From positions 3,720,001-3,784,000 of the forward strand of contig OZ005691.1 in assembly GCA_963930775.1 (NCBI GenBank): DNA of 64,000 bases. The letters are read 5' to 3'. The notes under the pieces are model-generated. The model had not been told where the DNA came from and searched no databases. It saw only the letters and a list, made by a program, of their open reading frames with translations. Of the stretch, positions 44,765 through 56,822 are shown in pieces. Within the stretch, counting starts at the first letter, position 1; each line of letters starts with the position of its first letter. Made by a program: the position numbers and the translations under genes. This DNA is from Cliona cf. orientalis. Lineage: Eukaryota > Porifera > Demospongiae > Clionaida > Clionaidae.

Positions 44765-44944
44765 GCGCCAACTACCCGAAGAAAATCTAGGGTGCCACAA
44801 AAGACTGTATGTTAGCTGCTTCACCCTCCTCCCATGGCCTAGGGTACGAGGATACACCGACATCGCTTCATACTCTAGGTGCGAGAGAAGGGCAAAATAG
44901 CATAGTCGTTGCGGCACCCCAGATTTTCTTGGGGTAGTTGGCGC
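44765..44944. mobile_element. MITE with GCGCCAACTACCC ends
   Basis: GCGCCAACTACCCGAAGAAA at the left is mirrored by TTTTCTTGGGGTAGTTGGCGC-type sequence at the right, each followed by TCTAGGGTGCC or its inverse. 180 bp, near the inner border of the outer element's right arm. Confidence 0.7.
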
Positions 44945-45447
44945 AGGGTATCATCGGAAAATGCAACAACCCAGCAGCACTGAAACACCGTCTACAACCA
45001 CACCACCCCTTGTGTCCCGCAAATAGGCTGGCCCAGCAGAATAATACCATCATAGAATTAATATCCCTTTTTGGATCCCTTCAGTAGCACATGCACATCA
45101 GTATGGTGTGTGTACAGGATTTTCCTCTCCTCAGTGAATAATTATGTGGTACGTTATCTCGTGCCAAGGGTTTTTTAATATATTACCCCTTGTTCATGCT
45201 TAGTAGGTAACTTACCAGTGTGTTTCACTAGGTGCAGAGATCATAGACTATGCACTGCCGGTGGACGCTCACAGGCTACGGCTGGGCTATATACATATAT
45301 ATACCCATCATGGTACCCGCTCCCGGAGTGTGACGACCCCTTTCCTTGTCTCCTATATGATGACTTCAGCTCAGCATACACCTTGTCATACGGTCTTCCT
45401 TTTATCAGTATACATCTTGAAATTTTTATGTGAAGCGGGTGAACATT

Positions 45448-45540
45448 CACCCGGTTCTCGCGAATTTTTCCGGGTAACTACCTATTAGTTGTTACCGTTA
45501 TCGCGAGGTAATGCCCGTGTCACATGTGAACATATTACCG
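45448..45540 (+). repeat. Inner KDZ element, left terminal inverted repeat
   Basis: Pairs with 55490-55582. Preceded by the target duplication GAACATT. Confidence 0.88.
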
Positions 45541-45665
45541 TAAATATCCAATAAAGAGAATTTATAGAAATATTGTCGCTTACGTTATCAGTCAGCGTGC
45601 GTACGTACGTAGTCCAGATCCACCTAGCTGTGGTGTGTGGTTCCAGCCATCAGCTGATTGCGAGA

Positions 45666-48600
45666 ATGAATCGCTTACGAAGGAAGCGTAAGCCAGACTC
45701 AGTGAGGCTAAACCTAGTGACTTCCCGCACACGTCGTGGACAAGGCAAAATCAATATCTCTCGTGTATCTGTTCCACTAATATTACCTGAATCATCCCAA
45801 GGTGGTCCGAACCCTAATAGTACCACCGGACATCGTGGGGCTGGAGAATTGGATTTGCACCTCAGTGACCTACCTGATGAAATGGATTTAAGTTGTTTGC
45901 ATAATGAACAGGGCACGTTAACCACAGCACAGTACAGCAAAAAGAGAACCCATGAGGACCGAGAAGAAAAAGCTGCAGAATCATGGGCTAGATTACGAAG
46001 GGGATTACTCGCATCATTGATTGAATCATGCTGTCATCCATCAGAAGTACCATGCTGTATGTGCTCTGCAGAATCATCACAAGTGTATTGCCAAGATTGT
46101 GGTGGATACATGTGTATTCAATGTGCACAGAAGTTACACACTCATATCAACATCTTCCATGCGCCTGTTATGTGGGATCCCATGGTAAATGCTCTTCAAT
46201 GCATTATTGTATCAAACTTAAACTTAACTTGTAGGGGGAAGTTTACATTTCATACCCCTTGCCAGTGAGTACACTTTCAATGAAAGAACACCAGTGTACT
46301 ACTTCGTACTTTCGGGACATAATATGCATTGGTGGATTAGGTAAAGAGTGAACATAATACGATTAAATTTTTATGCTACGATAACTATTTTACATGTAGG
46401 CACACAACGTCGAGTCCAGTTTCAGTTTTGTGGCTGCTTCAGTGAAGCTGAAATTTTAATTAAACTGGGCTACTTTGCTGCTACACCTCAGCGTCCACAA
46501 CTTGCCTTTCAGTTTCAGCTTCTAGACCTCTTGGAAGCATTGCTTTTAGAGTGTCAGGTATCAGTTAAGGACTTCACTGCTGCTCTGGATTATATATCCA
46601 GGTGTCCCCTTCAGGTGACCTAAAAAAGAAAAATTAAGCTCACATTAATATATACATCTATTAATATTATAGATAAATGAAAAGAAAGATGTGAAGTTTT
46701 ACAAAGTCATGCTTAACTGCTTTGAGGAGTATAGGTTGTTGTCGCTGTACATTGCCCTCTCTATTCCATATTGTGTGTGTATAGATATTTGAAGAATGAG
46801 CTCCGACATATGCGTGTTGTGTGTCCTGAGCATACTGATGGCACCGAGTGTCCAGCGTGTCCCAAGGTATGAGTTTTGTTTCATCCTGTGTTCGCTTGCA
46901 GTACATTGTATGTTGAGTACCTGTAGCATTATTTTATTCTTTATGTATAGAGTGAAGGCACGCTTGTTTTGGCTATTGACGGTCACTTTGGTCTATGCCG
47001 GAAAAAAAGTGCCGGAAAGAGTGTAAGACCACCACTTCATGTTGGTGTATACTTTGAACCTCAAGAGAATATTGATGAATTTGTGAGTACCTACACCGTG
47101 GGAAAGGCAACAGCAGTAAAAGTACTTCCACTATGCAATATGCATAAGATTGTACAACTGTACATGACCTTTCTTTCATGCAGGAGTGCAATGAACTTCT
47201 TGCAGGTAATCTGCTAAGATCAAAGACACGATATAAAGCCTTAGATGAGACAGGTGTCATTGGACTCGTGTGTCGTCACGAGTTTCCGTATCGATTATAT
47301 AATCTCCATCATGGTGAACGGTTAGTGTATATTATACATGTACGTGTTTATATAGCTATCTATGACTGGTTCTATAATATTATTATAGGATCTCTTATAT
47401 TGTTTATGCTCTGGAGATGATCAAGGAGCGATCAAACCAACTCTCTCAAGTGCTACTACTGTATGATGTAGCCTGCCTTCTCAAACGTCATTTACAGGTG
47501 TTCACACATACATGTAACTATTATTACATGCATTCTAGACACCTTGATCATAATTATGTAGGGAAAAGGAAAGACCGACCTTCTTAATTTTTTTAGGCTG
47601 GCAGTTCCCGTATTTCATGTATATGGGCACAAAGTGGATTGTCAGGTATTCCACTGATACTGCAGTATAGATGCATACTCTTGTTACAAAGGATAAATTT
47701 TGTAACTTGGACATACAATGTCATGTAGCCACGTTGATAATGTAATTGTAGATGTTGATGAGTCCACGCAACAAAGATGGATTCGCTTTGTCAGACGGAG
47801 AGACATGTGAGAGGCTGTGGTCATTCATGAGAAGGTTTTCTCGTATGACCAAAGAAATGCGACCTTCTCATCGAATTGATATACTCACAGATGCCCTACT
47901 TCACTTTGCCAGGCTCACTGTCGTTAGCCTAAGTAAGGAAGGATTAGTGGTACATCTTATGAAAGTCCACGGGGTTTCTGGCTAATGATAGTGAGTGACC
48001 CCCCTCCTTTAACTGCTTCTAGGTTGCTATATTTACTGGATTTGCATGGGTGTACACTGGTGTTTAGTGATTTCTGGTGTACATGTTGTACATGTAATTG
48101 CATACCACATGTAATAATGTGTACATGTAGGGACTTTGCTTCCTAAACGATTGACAAAAGCTGAAAAAATTGCTGAAGATTCTCAAAGAAAGCTCTCTGA
48201 ACTCTTCACTAACTCCCCAGGTCAGAAGTTGTTACCACAGTTGCATGTACATTGTTTATTGGTGCTACATTATTAAACACTGCACATACTACTGATAATT
48301 ATTATTAATGCAGTGGACTTTGGAGAAAAGGAAATCTTAGATTGGCTCGACAGTGAACAAAAAGCACATCATACCAGAGGTTCAACCCTTTTGTGTGTGA
48401 TGACTACACTAGTCTAGTAACAGTTACTACATACTTATAATTAGATTCTGATCAAAGGACAAAAGTTTTTGAAAAGCTAGGAGTTGCAGCCCGAGAACGG
48501 TGGTTTATGCTGATACTGAAAGCCAAGTTTGCAGGTTTTTATACTACATTAATTTTGTGTGTGCATATTCATCGTGATAACAATAATATTCATAGAGGGA

Positions 48601-50717
48601 CATAGCATGGCTTCTCGTCTTTCACGCACAATTACAACTGAATCCAAAAGGATGAAATCTCTTCTCCTTGAGTACAACAGTATTGTCCCTGTAGAGGATC
48701 AGCTTTCATGGGAAGATGTAACAGATTTGTCCTCATCAATCTGGCTTGCTCCTCAGCAGGAAGATGACCTACCCGTTCCTAGGTCAGTACGGCTTGCAGC
48801 TATTGATGCTCTGATGAAGAAGAAACGAGCAATTGAGGAACAAGATTTGTTGAAAGTGGAGATGGAAAATGTCGTACGCTTTCACCTTCAGCAACATGCT
48901 TTGCTAGGTAGCACTATTTCCCTCCTCCAGTCTGTACCATCATTGTTCAACCGGGGGGCTGTGTGTCTTCTCAAGATAAAGCAGCACCAATACAAAACGA
49001 TGATAAAGGGTTACATTCAGTCATTTCCAAGGTCACTAAATATCCCAGAAATCCCTTTTTGTACAGAGGATTGTACAACAGATGTTTCCAGCTCATTACC
49101 GTCCACTCAATCCAACATCATCGAATCATCTGACGATGAGGAAGATGGAGACTCGCCTTGCTTGAACCACACGAATGATCTTGATAGTTCTAGTGATGAC
49201 AGTAAGTCCAATCATGTACCGTATTCTTCTTATGTACGCATGTGATGTATGTGTATTTGTTGGCCATCGCCTAGCAACCAAAGCTTTTTTTACCAGACAG
49301 GTGTAGGTCACCATGCTTCTCATGTAATAAGGGTCACATACAACTATTACATGTGTGTATGTGACATGTATTAATTTGTGTGTGTACATGTATGTCTGTG
49401 TGTGTTGGTGTACATAATAATATTATTATAATTGTGTATGTGTATGTAAAATCATTATGTATGTATGTATATGTGTGCGTGCACACGTATTTGTATGCTG
49501 TATACTCTACACAAATGATTAGCACCGTAGATGTGTAGCACATGTAATGCTTTTGAAAACCATGCAGGTCAGTTTGACAATGAGCCGTATCCTAATTTGC
49601 TGCCAGTCACTCAGTTAAATGTACCATTGGTTCAAGATGAAGTACTAAATGGCTCAGAGAAAGACATAGGAACTATTAAGCAAGGTATGTGTTCATGTAC
49701 TTGCATGCACAATGTGGACAGGAAAAGCTACACTACAAAGACTCATGTGACTGCTGTATGGCTCATTCATGGTGTGCTTGAGCAAGCATTTAGGGATAGT
49801 ATAGATTTGATATTGACTATTATTATAACGTGTTGTTATTGTGTTTTAGGACTCAAGACAGTCACTTTACTTCCTGAATCACACACTTCTAAGTCTGCTC
49901 ATCTATCCTGCTCTAATGGTACTAGTGGTATAGAGAGATCACAGCCCAAATCACCCACAGCTCATTTCCCCGGCTCTAATGGTGCTAGTGCTACACTTAC
50001 ATGTCACTATAATGAGAGGTCACTATTACCTGAACAAGGTAAACTGCCAGTGTATAATAATAATATTATTATGATTATGCAGATGTGTATCTGCTGATCT
50101 CCGTACATTAATAATATGCTTTGTCTGCCTGTAAGCAGAATCATGTACCACTACACACGCACAGTGACTACAACCACAGTTTCCAGCATCCCTTCTCCAT
50201 CCCAATCAGATAGTGACAGTGGCAGTGATAGTGACGAATTTAAGCAAGCTCGTGATCGAATCAGATATGTGAAGGAGAAATTGGAGAGAGAAGAATTCCT
50301 ACAGGTAGGTCCTATAAACAATCATTCATAAGTATTGATTACTTATTGTTTTGTATGTATAGGGCATCAGAATGAAGGAACTCGAAGATATTGCTGCAGA
50401 GGAAAGAAAGGCTACAGCTCATGTGATAATTGAGGGAACATCTCGAGATCAAGTGATGCCTGTGTCTATAGCTGGTAAGTCATAATAATAGCTGTAACAA
50501 TGCAGCATAATAATAATAATAAATCCATGATCACACAGCCCATGGCCAAGCCAAGCGGAGTGGAGTTTATTTGCCACCCAAACGGACCATGTATCTGCAT
50601 CGTAGTAAGGAAGACCGAGAAAGAATAGTTAGACTGTCTAGAGAGAACATACAGCGTGAGAAAGTGGCTGAACGTTTAGCAAAGGGACCATACTTTAAGA
50701 AAAGTTGTAGCCAATGA
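45666..50717 (+). CDS. KDZ transposase, inner element
   Basis: Nineteen exons traced from the ATG at 45666 to TGA at 50717: 45666-46184, 46235-46340, 46399-46612, 46672-46733, 46785-46866, 46951-47082, 47183-47321, 47389-47498, 47562-47645, 47751-47931, 48131-48221, 48314-48379, 48444-48534, 48596-49200, 49568-49684, 49849-50038, 50140-50304, 50363-50473 and 50539-50717. The Cys cluster is CCMCSAESSQVYCQDCG; core motifs are LAIDGHFGLCRKKSAGK, ALDETGVIGLVCRHEFP, LLYDVACLLKRHLQ, LSDGETCERLWSFMRRF and TKEMRPSHRIDILTDAL. Exon order matches the outer transposase, and the two proteins are clearly related but well diverged, so these are distinct lineages and not a recent duplication. I saw no stop or frameshift. 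Predicted role: excision and integration of the element. Confidence 0.85.
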
Positions 50718-50799
50718 TGTGTGTTGTAATTATTATTATTCTGAAAAGGATTGACATCATTATATACAATATTATTATATTATTAATTTCAATACATCC

Positions 50800-53026
50800 T
50801 AATTAAGTGAGTCCACTTTCCAGGCGGTCATAAGTCCACTCATTAAGTAATCATCGTCGTCATCAAAGGGCCCTTTGAACTGAAGTGGAATTTCAAGTGT
50901 TTCATCACACATCTCCTTGATCGAGAGTTTCACATATCCATTCGGTATTTGTTCCATGTAGTTGTGTGCCTTCCATTACAGAAGCCTTGGCTACTGGCTT
51001 TCCTTCGTGGACAACAGTAACGATCGACCCTATACTTGGTTTCTTAAAGTTTGGCTTCTTAATCTTATTCAAGGAAGACTTTGGCAAAACTACAGGCGCT
51101 GAGTGGAGAAGTGAGTCATAGACATCCTTGATGTCTCCAGCAGCAGATAGCATTGTATTTGTGTACACAGCTTTCGGTCTTGGAGGGACTTTTATAGGTT
51201 CATTTAGAGGTTTTGAGTACGAGTGTTCAATCAAATGTGCTGGCAAGATTGCTGCACCTATATAAAGCACACCATGAGTGGTGAATAATATTATGATGAC
51301 TAGTGTCAGAAAGGCAATTTGCATACCAGTAAATGCTATGTCTTCTGCAGCATCCACAATGCGTCTTAGGTTTTCAGCACTAAAAGATGATGGTGGACAA
51401 AACTTAAGACCCTTTGGAAAACCCTTAACACACGAAGGTGAAATAGCAGAGTAAGGAACTCTTGCTTTTGGCTTGCCAACTGCTGCAGCTGTACCATAAC
51501 GTGCATAATAATGATAATAATGTATGGGGAGAAGTGCAAACATGAACCACTCACCATACTTCAAATTTAGTATACTTTGAACTGCTTTTCGTAGATTTTC
51601 CCATTCCACTCGACCTCTTCCACTACTTGCAGCTATGGCCGTCCTTTCTATAGTTTGTGCATGTATATTATGTGTAACCACCAATTGAGTCTTATGAAGG
51701 GTATATAGAAAGGTATTTGCATCAGAGTTTGCTATGCAGATACATCATGATAGTACAAACATGTGAACTAAGACATACCAGCATTCACAGATAGGAGAAA
51801 CTCTTCAGGTACACGGGGATGCTGAACAAAGTACTTCCTTCCCAGGTCGGTACCGCCACAATAGTTGTTTTGTCCATGACACACAACATACATCACCTGA
51901 ATCTGACACTGCTCAGCCCAGCAAGCCTACACATTACAATGACAACAATGACAATGTTATGCATTTCATAATATTACAGTGGAACCCCTCTGCAAGAACG
52001 ATTGAGTGCATGAACAATGAGGATACTATACTTATACATGTACATATATTATATGCACATGTACAACATATCACATAATATTATATTATACATACACAAA
52101 CATTTCTTAATCAAAACACTTCAAGACTATAGATGGTGTAGTATCAGGCATACACAGCTACATGTAAATGTATATTCTACATATACGTAGCCTGAAAAGA
52201 AGTTGCATATTACATTGTATATATGTTAAAGTGAAATATACATGTATACTACCCCTGTGTGGGTAAAAAAATTGAAGGACAAAGGACAAACAAGAAGGTG
52301 GCACAAGAGAGTAGGTACATGTATGAAGTTACATGTATGTACATACATTAGATTCCAAATTTCGAATTATCCAGGAAGCTTCCTTCCAAGACTTCTCTGG
52401 TTGACTCCTAATACCATTGGTGCCCTCTTTAGCACGTTCATAATAAGGCTCCTTTTCCTCTTCAGACATTTGGCGCCATCTTTCACCAACAATTTTATTC
52501 CTCTCTGAATGGGACTGAATCGATCTTCCCTCTATCAGAAAAAAAAAATACAGTAAGCCAAATATCTTGAGCATAAAAAACCTGCAGCCAAACAATGATT
52601 ATGTACGATGTCATAATAATTCTAATAATACATGTACATTACGCAGTACAGGTGTGGTATATATACAGTGGAACCCCTCTATAGTGGCCAACATTAGGAA
52701 ATGAAGTTCTGGCCATTATTTAAAGGGGTGGCCTATCTCAGGGATTTTCCTGTTATTATGACGAACGTGAGTGGCTGCCATAGATGGGATGGGCGCTCAT
52801 CAGGGGTGGCCATTAAACTATACTTGTTATCAACTATACAGTGTAGCAAATACACAGAAGTGCATGCATAAACATACCCTTTGATTGATAATATTCACCA
52901 GTGAAGATGTTGTAAGCATTAGGCTTTGTAACTTTTCGTGGGGGTTTGATATTCTCCTTTCCTTCACTGTCTGAAAGGAATCTTTTCTTGCCACTACTCC
53001 GCTTGTTGCCAATCCAGTTCTGTAGT
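50800..53026 (-). CDS. HMG box + GTF2I-like repeat accessory gene, inner element
   Basis: Exons: ~53026-52879 (KPPRKVTKPNAYNIFTGEYY), ~52531-52350 (SERNKIVGERWRQMSEEEK), 51931-51780, ~51696-51554 (ENLRKAVQSILNLKY), ~51488-51327 (KARVPYSAISP, VKGFPKGLKFCPPSSFSAEN, LRRIVDAAEDIAFT) and ~51258-50800. The HMG box is split at the same place as in the outer gene. The GTF2I-type repeat is stronger here, with V-x-G-F/M-P-x-G, F-x(2)-PS and the RRI-x-D-x-AE-x-I-x-F helix in order. The C-terminal domain (SIVTVVHEGKPVAKASV, then EGTQLHG) is followed by IPNGYVKL in a shifted frame; the break lies near 50949-50951, so the last ~50 residues need another frame. A 5' exon upstream of 53026 is likely. It converges with the transposase gene (83 bp between stops). 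Confidence 0.74.
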
Positions 53027-53503
53027 TACATACATGTACACATGACGTGTATAAGTATTATTATAATAATATAAGATAGTACAAAGATAGCAGTAACATG
53101 TTGCATTACAGGTGAGGTAAGTAGACATGCACACGCATGTATACGATGATACATAATTAGTGTTAGCTAAAAAATAAATACTTTCTTGCATGCAATTAAT
53201 AACTCTATTGAAAATCCAAGGCCTAATCCGATTGCTATACACCTACATATACATACATGTACACAAAACACCGGGCACACTGTACATGCATTATGCCGTA
53301 ATGTACGTTTGTACATGATACCACTGTACATGTACTTCCTGGTCTCAGCAGTTTGAAGAGGGGGCAGGGAGATCCCCTCAGCCCTATGTAGAAAAAGCCC
53401 GAGTACAAAGCGGAGGGTGGACACCCTGGGTATTCTCATCAACGGCCCAATTTCCCTGCTCCGTGTATGTACTAACATGAGGCACAGGCCAAAGTCTGAA
53501 TTA

Positions 53504-53566
53504 TATAATAATAATTGTTATTATACTCCTCATTGGCGCCCCCCCCCCCCCCCCCCCCCACAATAA
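53504..53566. repeat. Low-complexity tract with C run
   Basis: ATAATAATTGTTATTATAC followed by a C run of about 22 at 53538-53559. Confidence 0.7.
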
Positions 53567-53894
53567 TATCATACTTAGTCTTGTAACCAGGCCCAATCTC
53601 AGCTTGCATGCTGTTAGCATAAGCTAACAAAATAAAAAAAAAAACAACCTGCGGCAATCACCCGTGCCACCTCACTTGCTGAGTTTGCCCCCACCACCCC
53701 GGTACACTAGAAAGGCTATTTTGCACTAATCCTTGAAGGAACGCAACCTACTAAACATTCATACACACCAAGGAGTGTTAGCCAGGAAATCTTTTAGTTA
53801 GAGACCGAGCCCAACATCTCTATGCATTTAGCTCTCTAGAGCACGCACCCGTGCGCCTCTCTGCTGGGTTTGTTACATGTACGCATACATGTAC

Positions 53895-54143
53895 TGTCAC
53901 GCTGTCAACGGTCCCCCCAAATTTGTGGTCCCCCCGGACTGTCCACTGCGCTGTATTCGGTCCCCCCCAGGACAAATCCTGGCGACTAACACTGCCATAC
54001 AAACCCTTGAGACTAACCCTGATAACCATTTATACCTGAAACCCAGCCCCTAATCCCTCTCGTAATTGGCAGGGGGACTATGCATAGTCGCTATGGACAG
54101 TCCAGGGGGACCGCTTTCAGGGGGGACCACTTATAGTATGACA
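53895..54143. mobile_element. Fold-back element of the GGTCCCCC family, 249 bp
   Basis: TGTCACGCTG...GTATGACA with GGTCCCCCC units inverted at the two ends, flanked by GTAC on both sides (53891-53894 and 54144-54147). Same family and 4-bp palindromic target size as 15204-15954. Confidence 0.78.
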
Positions 54144-54253
54144 GTACACCTATTTGCCACAATACCACTTGTATACGTAGTTCAACTTTCATTCTACTCA
54201 ACTTTCATTCTACTCAGATACTAATAGTATACTAGGGAAATGCACAGCATTGT

Positions 54254-54616
54254 GGGGCGAGCCTGAGCGACAGTGATCATGCACAGTGATTTATGTTGTG
54301 CCATGCCCTTGAACTACAAACTATAGGCTGCATGATGCACGCTCGTAGACTGGCCTCTTTCTCTTCGGTCCACTCTGTGGCTAGTAAATTCTGTCTCTTA
54401 CAGCTTTTGAGCTAAGGCTCCGATATGCTTTGTTCAGCGTTCATAGCGCGAGCGATCAGATGCAGAGCCTGAATGTAAATTTGCAAGTCGTTGAATTAGA
54501 GCAGCATATATACGGAATGATGGACGTTGGGCGGGGCGTAACTAAGGACCGACGTACCATATATCTCAGTCGCGCAGTGCATTACCGTTTATGTGGGGCT
54601 CGCTCAGGCTCACCCC
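54254..54616. mobile_element. GGGGCGAGCC-ended element, inside the inner KDZ element
   Basis: GGGGCGAGCCTGAGCGA at the left, TCGCTCAGGCTCACCCC at the right (one mismatch). No coding domain recognised inside. Confidence 0.62.
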
Positions 54617-55103
54617 AATTAAAATTTATTAACAGTCATTGAAATGCTATATAGCAGTCTACCTACCCTTTGCTTAAGACCCTTTCATAATGAAGCCAGT
54701 TGAGCGTACATTGTTTTATCTTAAACTGAAAGTCGAAAAGAAAGTGGCAATGCCAGTTCACAAAGCGACGAAAACCTTTGGGTGTAAGCACAAATTTATT
54801 ATTGTGATTTGTTGACGACAGATGCAAGAACACAACGCAGAGGAACGCAAGGATAGGGTCCACAAGTGTCAACACAAGGTGATACAACGCAACACATTAT
54901 TTAGCGACATAATATTATGAATCGGCCTTAAGGATACAACTGCTAGCTAAGTATGGGTAGACTACCTAGCGCTATTATTACCTCACCACCACCAAAATTT
55001 CAATTATTTCAATATAGTGGGTCCTTCGATTCTCCCACCCAGCGGCCTACATGTAATTAACACACCGGCATCAACTACAGCCTTCACTCCAGCATCTCTT
55101 TTA

Positions 55104-55221
55104 GGATCAAGTGGCATAAATGGCACCCAAATTTTTTGCGTGCTGTTGTGACAGGGTTTCAGGTCACCGGTATCTTCTATGGCTGAAAATTTTCGCGGTG
55201 CCGTTCTTGCCACTTGATCAG
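55104..55221. mobile_element. GATCAAGTGGCA fold-back element, copy 2
   Basis: Inverse copy of 34042-34163: AGGATCAAGTGGCATAAATG at the left, CGTTCTTGCCACTTGATC at the right. It interrupts the sequence downstream of the homeodomain-like exon. Confidence 0.6.
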
Positions 55222-55262
55222 CTTGAGTTCAATACATACATCCTCTTGTATGGCCCCACCGT

Positions 55263-55414
55263 ACCTTGATCACTGAAACGTCGAGCTGTAGCTCCTCTGC
55301 AAGTGCGCCAATAGCTGCGGAGTTGGCTGCACCAGTTGATACCAAACCATCAGAATATGCAGCTTCCAATGAAGCCCTCTGCTCGGGAGTGAACACTGTC
55401 TTCTTACTGCTCAT
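55263..55414 (-). CDS. Homeodomain-like first exon near the right end of the inner KDZ element
   Basis: An ATG at 55414 opens 51 codons ending at a donor (ATCAAG|GTACGG). The peptide contains FTPEQRASLEAAY, then IGALAEELQLDVSVIKVR, which follows helices 1-2 and the start of helix 3 of a homeodomain (Phe, Leu and the VIKVR run in register). The next exon, which should carry WFxNRR, was not found; the fold-back at 55104-55221 lies just downstream. It starts 76 bp inside the right terminal repeat, so it could be a third cargo gene or a relic. The homeodomain assignment is moderate because only two thirds are visible. Confidence 0.45.
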
Positions 55415-55489
55415 AGCGCTAGCGCGAGTGGCGTCGTCCGATCAGATCCTGCACTGATTCAAAATTTCACCATCGATATATTAGATATT

Positions 55490-55582
55490 CGGTATTATGT
55501 TCACATGTGACACGGGCATTACCTCGCGATAACGGTAACAACTAATAGGTAGTTACCCGGAAAATTTTGCGAGAACCGGGTG
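55490..55582 (-). repeat. Inner KDZ element, right terminal inverted repeat
   Basis: Pairs with 45448-45540; followed by the target duplication GAACATT (55583-55589). Confidence 0.88.
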
Positions 55583-55589
55583 GAACATT

Positions 55590-56366
55590 TTGCGCTCCTT
55601 GGAGAGATAGGTCAAAGGTCACTTGGTCACGCTTCTACGTAGCTTTGTGGGTGTGGCCCTCAACACCGCTAAACATCGATCGCTTTACTAAACATCGATC
55701 CCTTCGCTAAACATCGGTCTCGAGCGATCTTATTTGTCGTCTAAACATCGATTTCGAATGCTGTATCCTCCTATAGGATATCGACAGGGACCCTAAACAT
55801 CGACTCCTTTGCTAAACATCGATTCCTTTGCTAAACATCGATCCCTTTGCTAAACATCGACGTCTAGGTAGTTTTGAGACAAACGGCACCCCATACGAGA
55901 AGGGGGCTGAGCACTTTACACAGCGTACAATGTCACGTGTATGTCTTGGCAATCACAACAAGAGGTTCACAATAGCATGCAATAGCTCTACTAAATGTTT
56001 CAAATGTCACGTTCATGATACTTGAAAGAAAGGATTAGCTACTAACTCTGAATTCAGATCCATATACAAGCTCTTCATCGCTACTGTTCTTTACTCGAGC
56101 TATAATATATATAGTACGTACGCGTGCGCGTATTAGTAGGCGTGGTTTACAGGCTTCTATAGTGTGGCTGCACATGCGATGCTGGGCGTAACCAATGGGT
56201 GTGGTCACTTGCTCGATCAATGATCAAGCGTAAAAGTTTGGTCGATCAAGAGATCAAGGGATGCTTCAAAGCAGGATCAAGCGATCAAGAGCAAATTTTG
56301 GCGATCAAAAATTTTGATCACCGTCGCAGATGGAAGTACAGGGTACATAGCGGTGACTACCCCTTG
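55590..56366. repeat. Outer KDZ element, distal part of right arm
   Basis: Reverse complement of 35097-~35670: CTACGTAG and GTGGGTGTGGC, the TAAACATCGAT array (55665-55860), GAGACAAACGGCACCCC and the GATCAAG-rich tract (56210-56330) follow in the mirrored order. Confidence 0.75.
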
Positions 56367-56518
56367 AGAACTGTACAGGCAAAGGACGATGTCAGCCGCT
56401 TGCTTAATTAAACCAGTAGTGGCCGGCCATGCCTTCGTAAGAGTAAGAGTACATACACGTCCGCTACTTCGTGGATTCCTATTAAACTAATGCCAAAAGA
56501 CAACAATCATGTGCAGCA

Positions 56519-56822
56519 GGGGGCGAGCGAAGCGAGCCCCCCTGCTTGTAATCATTATACTAAGATTGTGCGTGCGCGGTACGAGCGGGAGGTGACCGGA
56601 AGCGATTCGACCCGAGCTAAAAAGATTTCTTTCTCGGCGTCACTGGACTTGGGGCGATACAACAGACAGCCCACTGACACGGCTGGCTATGGCCCCAGCA
56701 GCCACTAACGTGAGCTGCTTCAAAAAAAAAAACGGCAGGGCAGAATTAGACTGAACTGTACACTTACATATGGCGGCCTGGAGAATGCGAAAGGGTGACA
56801 TTCTGGAGTCGATGTTGCCCAT
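56519..56822. repeat. GCGAGCGAAGCGAGC palindrome and GC-rich tract
   Basis: GGGGGCGAGCGAAGCGAGCC is another member of the palindromic-end family, but no partner end was found close by. Reading frames in this tract have no recognised domain. Confidence 0.45.

Larger units (their letters stand above)
45448..55582. mobile_element. Inner KDZ-class transposon, 10,135 bp, complete
   Basis: Terminal inverted repeats of about 93 bp (45448-45540 and 55490-55582) begin CACCCGGTTCTCGC and continue through CCGGGTAACTACCTATTAG to GTGTCACATGTGAACATA, with only a few mismatches. GAACATT flanks both ends (45441-45447 and 55583-55589). The sequence on either side is continuous with the outer element's right arm and matches the uninterrupted left arm at about 36105-36130. 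Cargo: KDZ transposase 45666-50717, accessory gene 50800-~53026, and a homeodomain-like exon near the right end. A GGTCCCCC fold-back (53895-54143) and other repeats have since landed in its right third. Confidence 0.88.
35097..56366. mobile_element. Outer KDZ-class transposon, about 11.1 kb without its nested element
   Basis: Termini CAAGGGGT and ACCCCTTG lead into ATGT-CCCTGTACTTCC-type sequence and CATCTGCGACGG. AGAAC flanks both ends (35092-35096 and 56367-56371). The inverted arms are long: left 35097-~36530, right ~45015-45447 plus 55590-56366. The right arm is interrupted by the inner element at 45448-55582. The left arm has about 430 bp (35672-36105) without counterpart. Inside are the KDZ transposase (36602-40615) and the convergent accessory gene (40782-43607). 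Subterminal GATCAAA/GATCAAG and ATCGATGTTTAGC repeats occur in both arms. KDZ transposons (Kyakuja, Dileera, Zisupton) are cut-and-paste elements known from animals and fungi. Confidence 0.82.

Noticed and set aside
36602-53026. TET/JBP dioxygenase cargo, known next to KDZ elements in fungi
   Set aside because: No HxD...H iron-binding pattern or double-stranded beta-helix sequence was seen in either element; the cargo is HMG/GTF2I-like.
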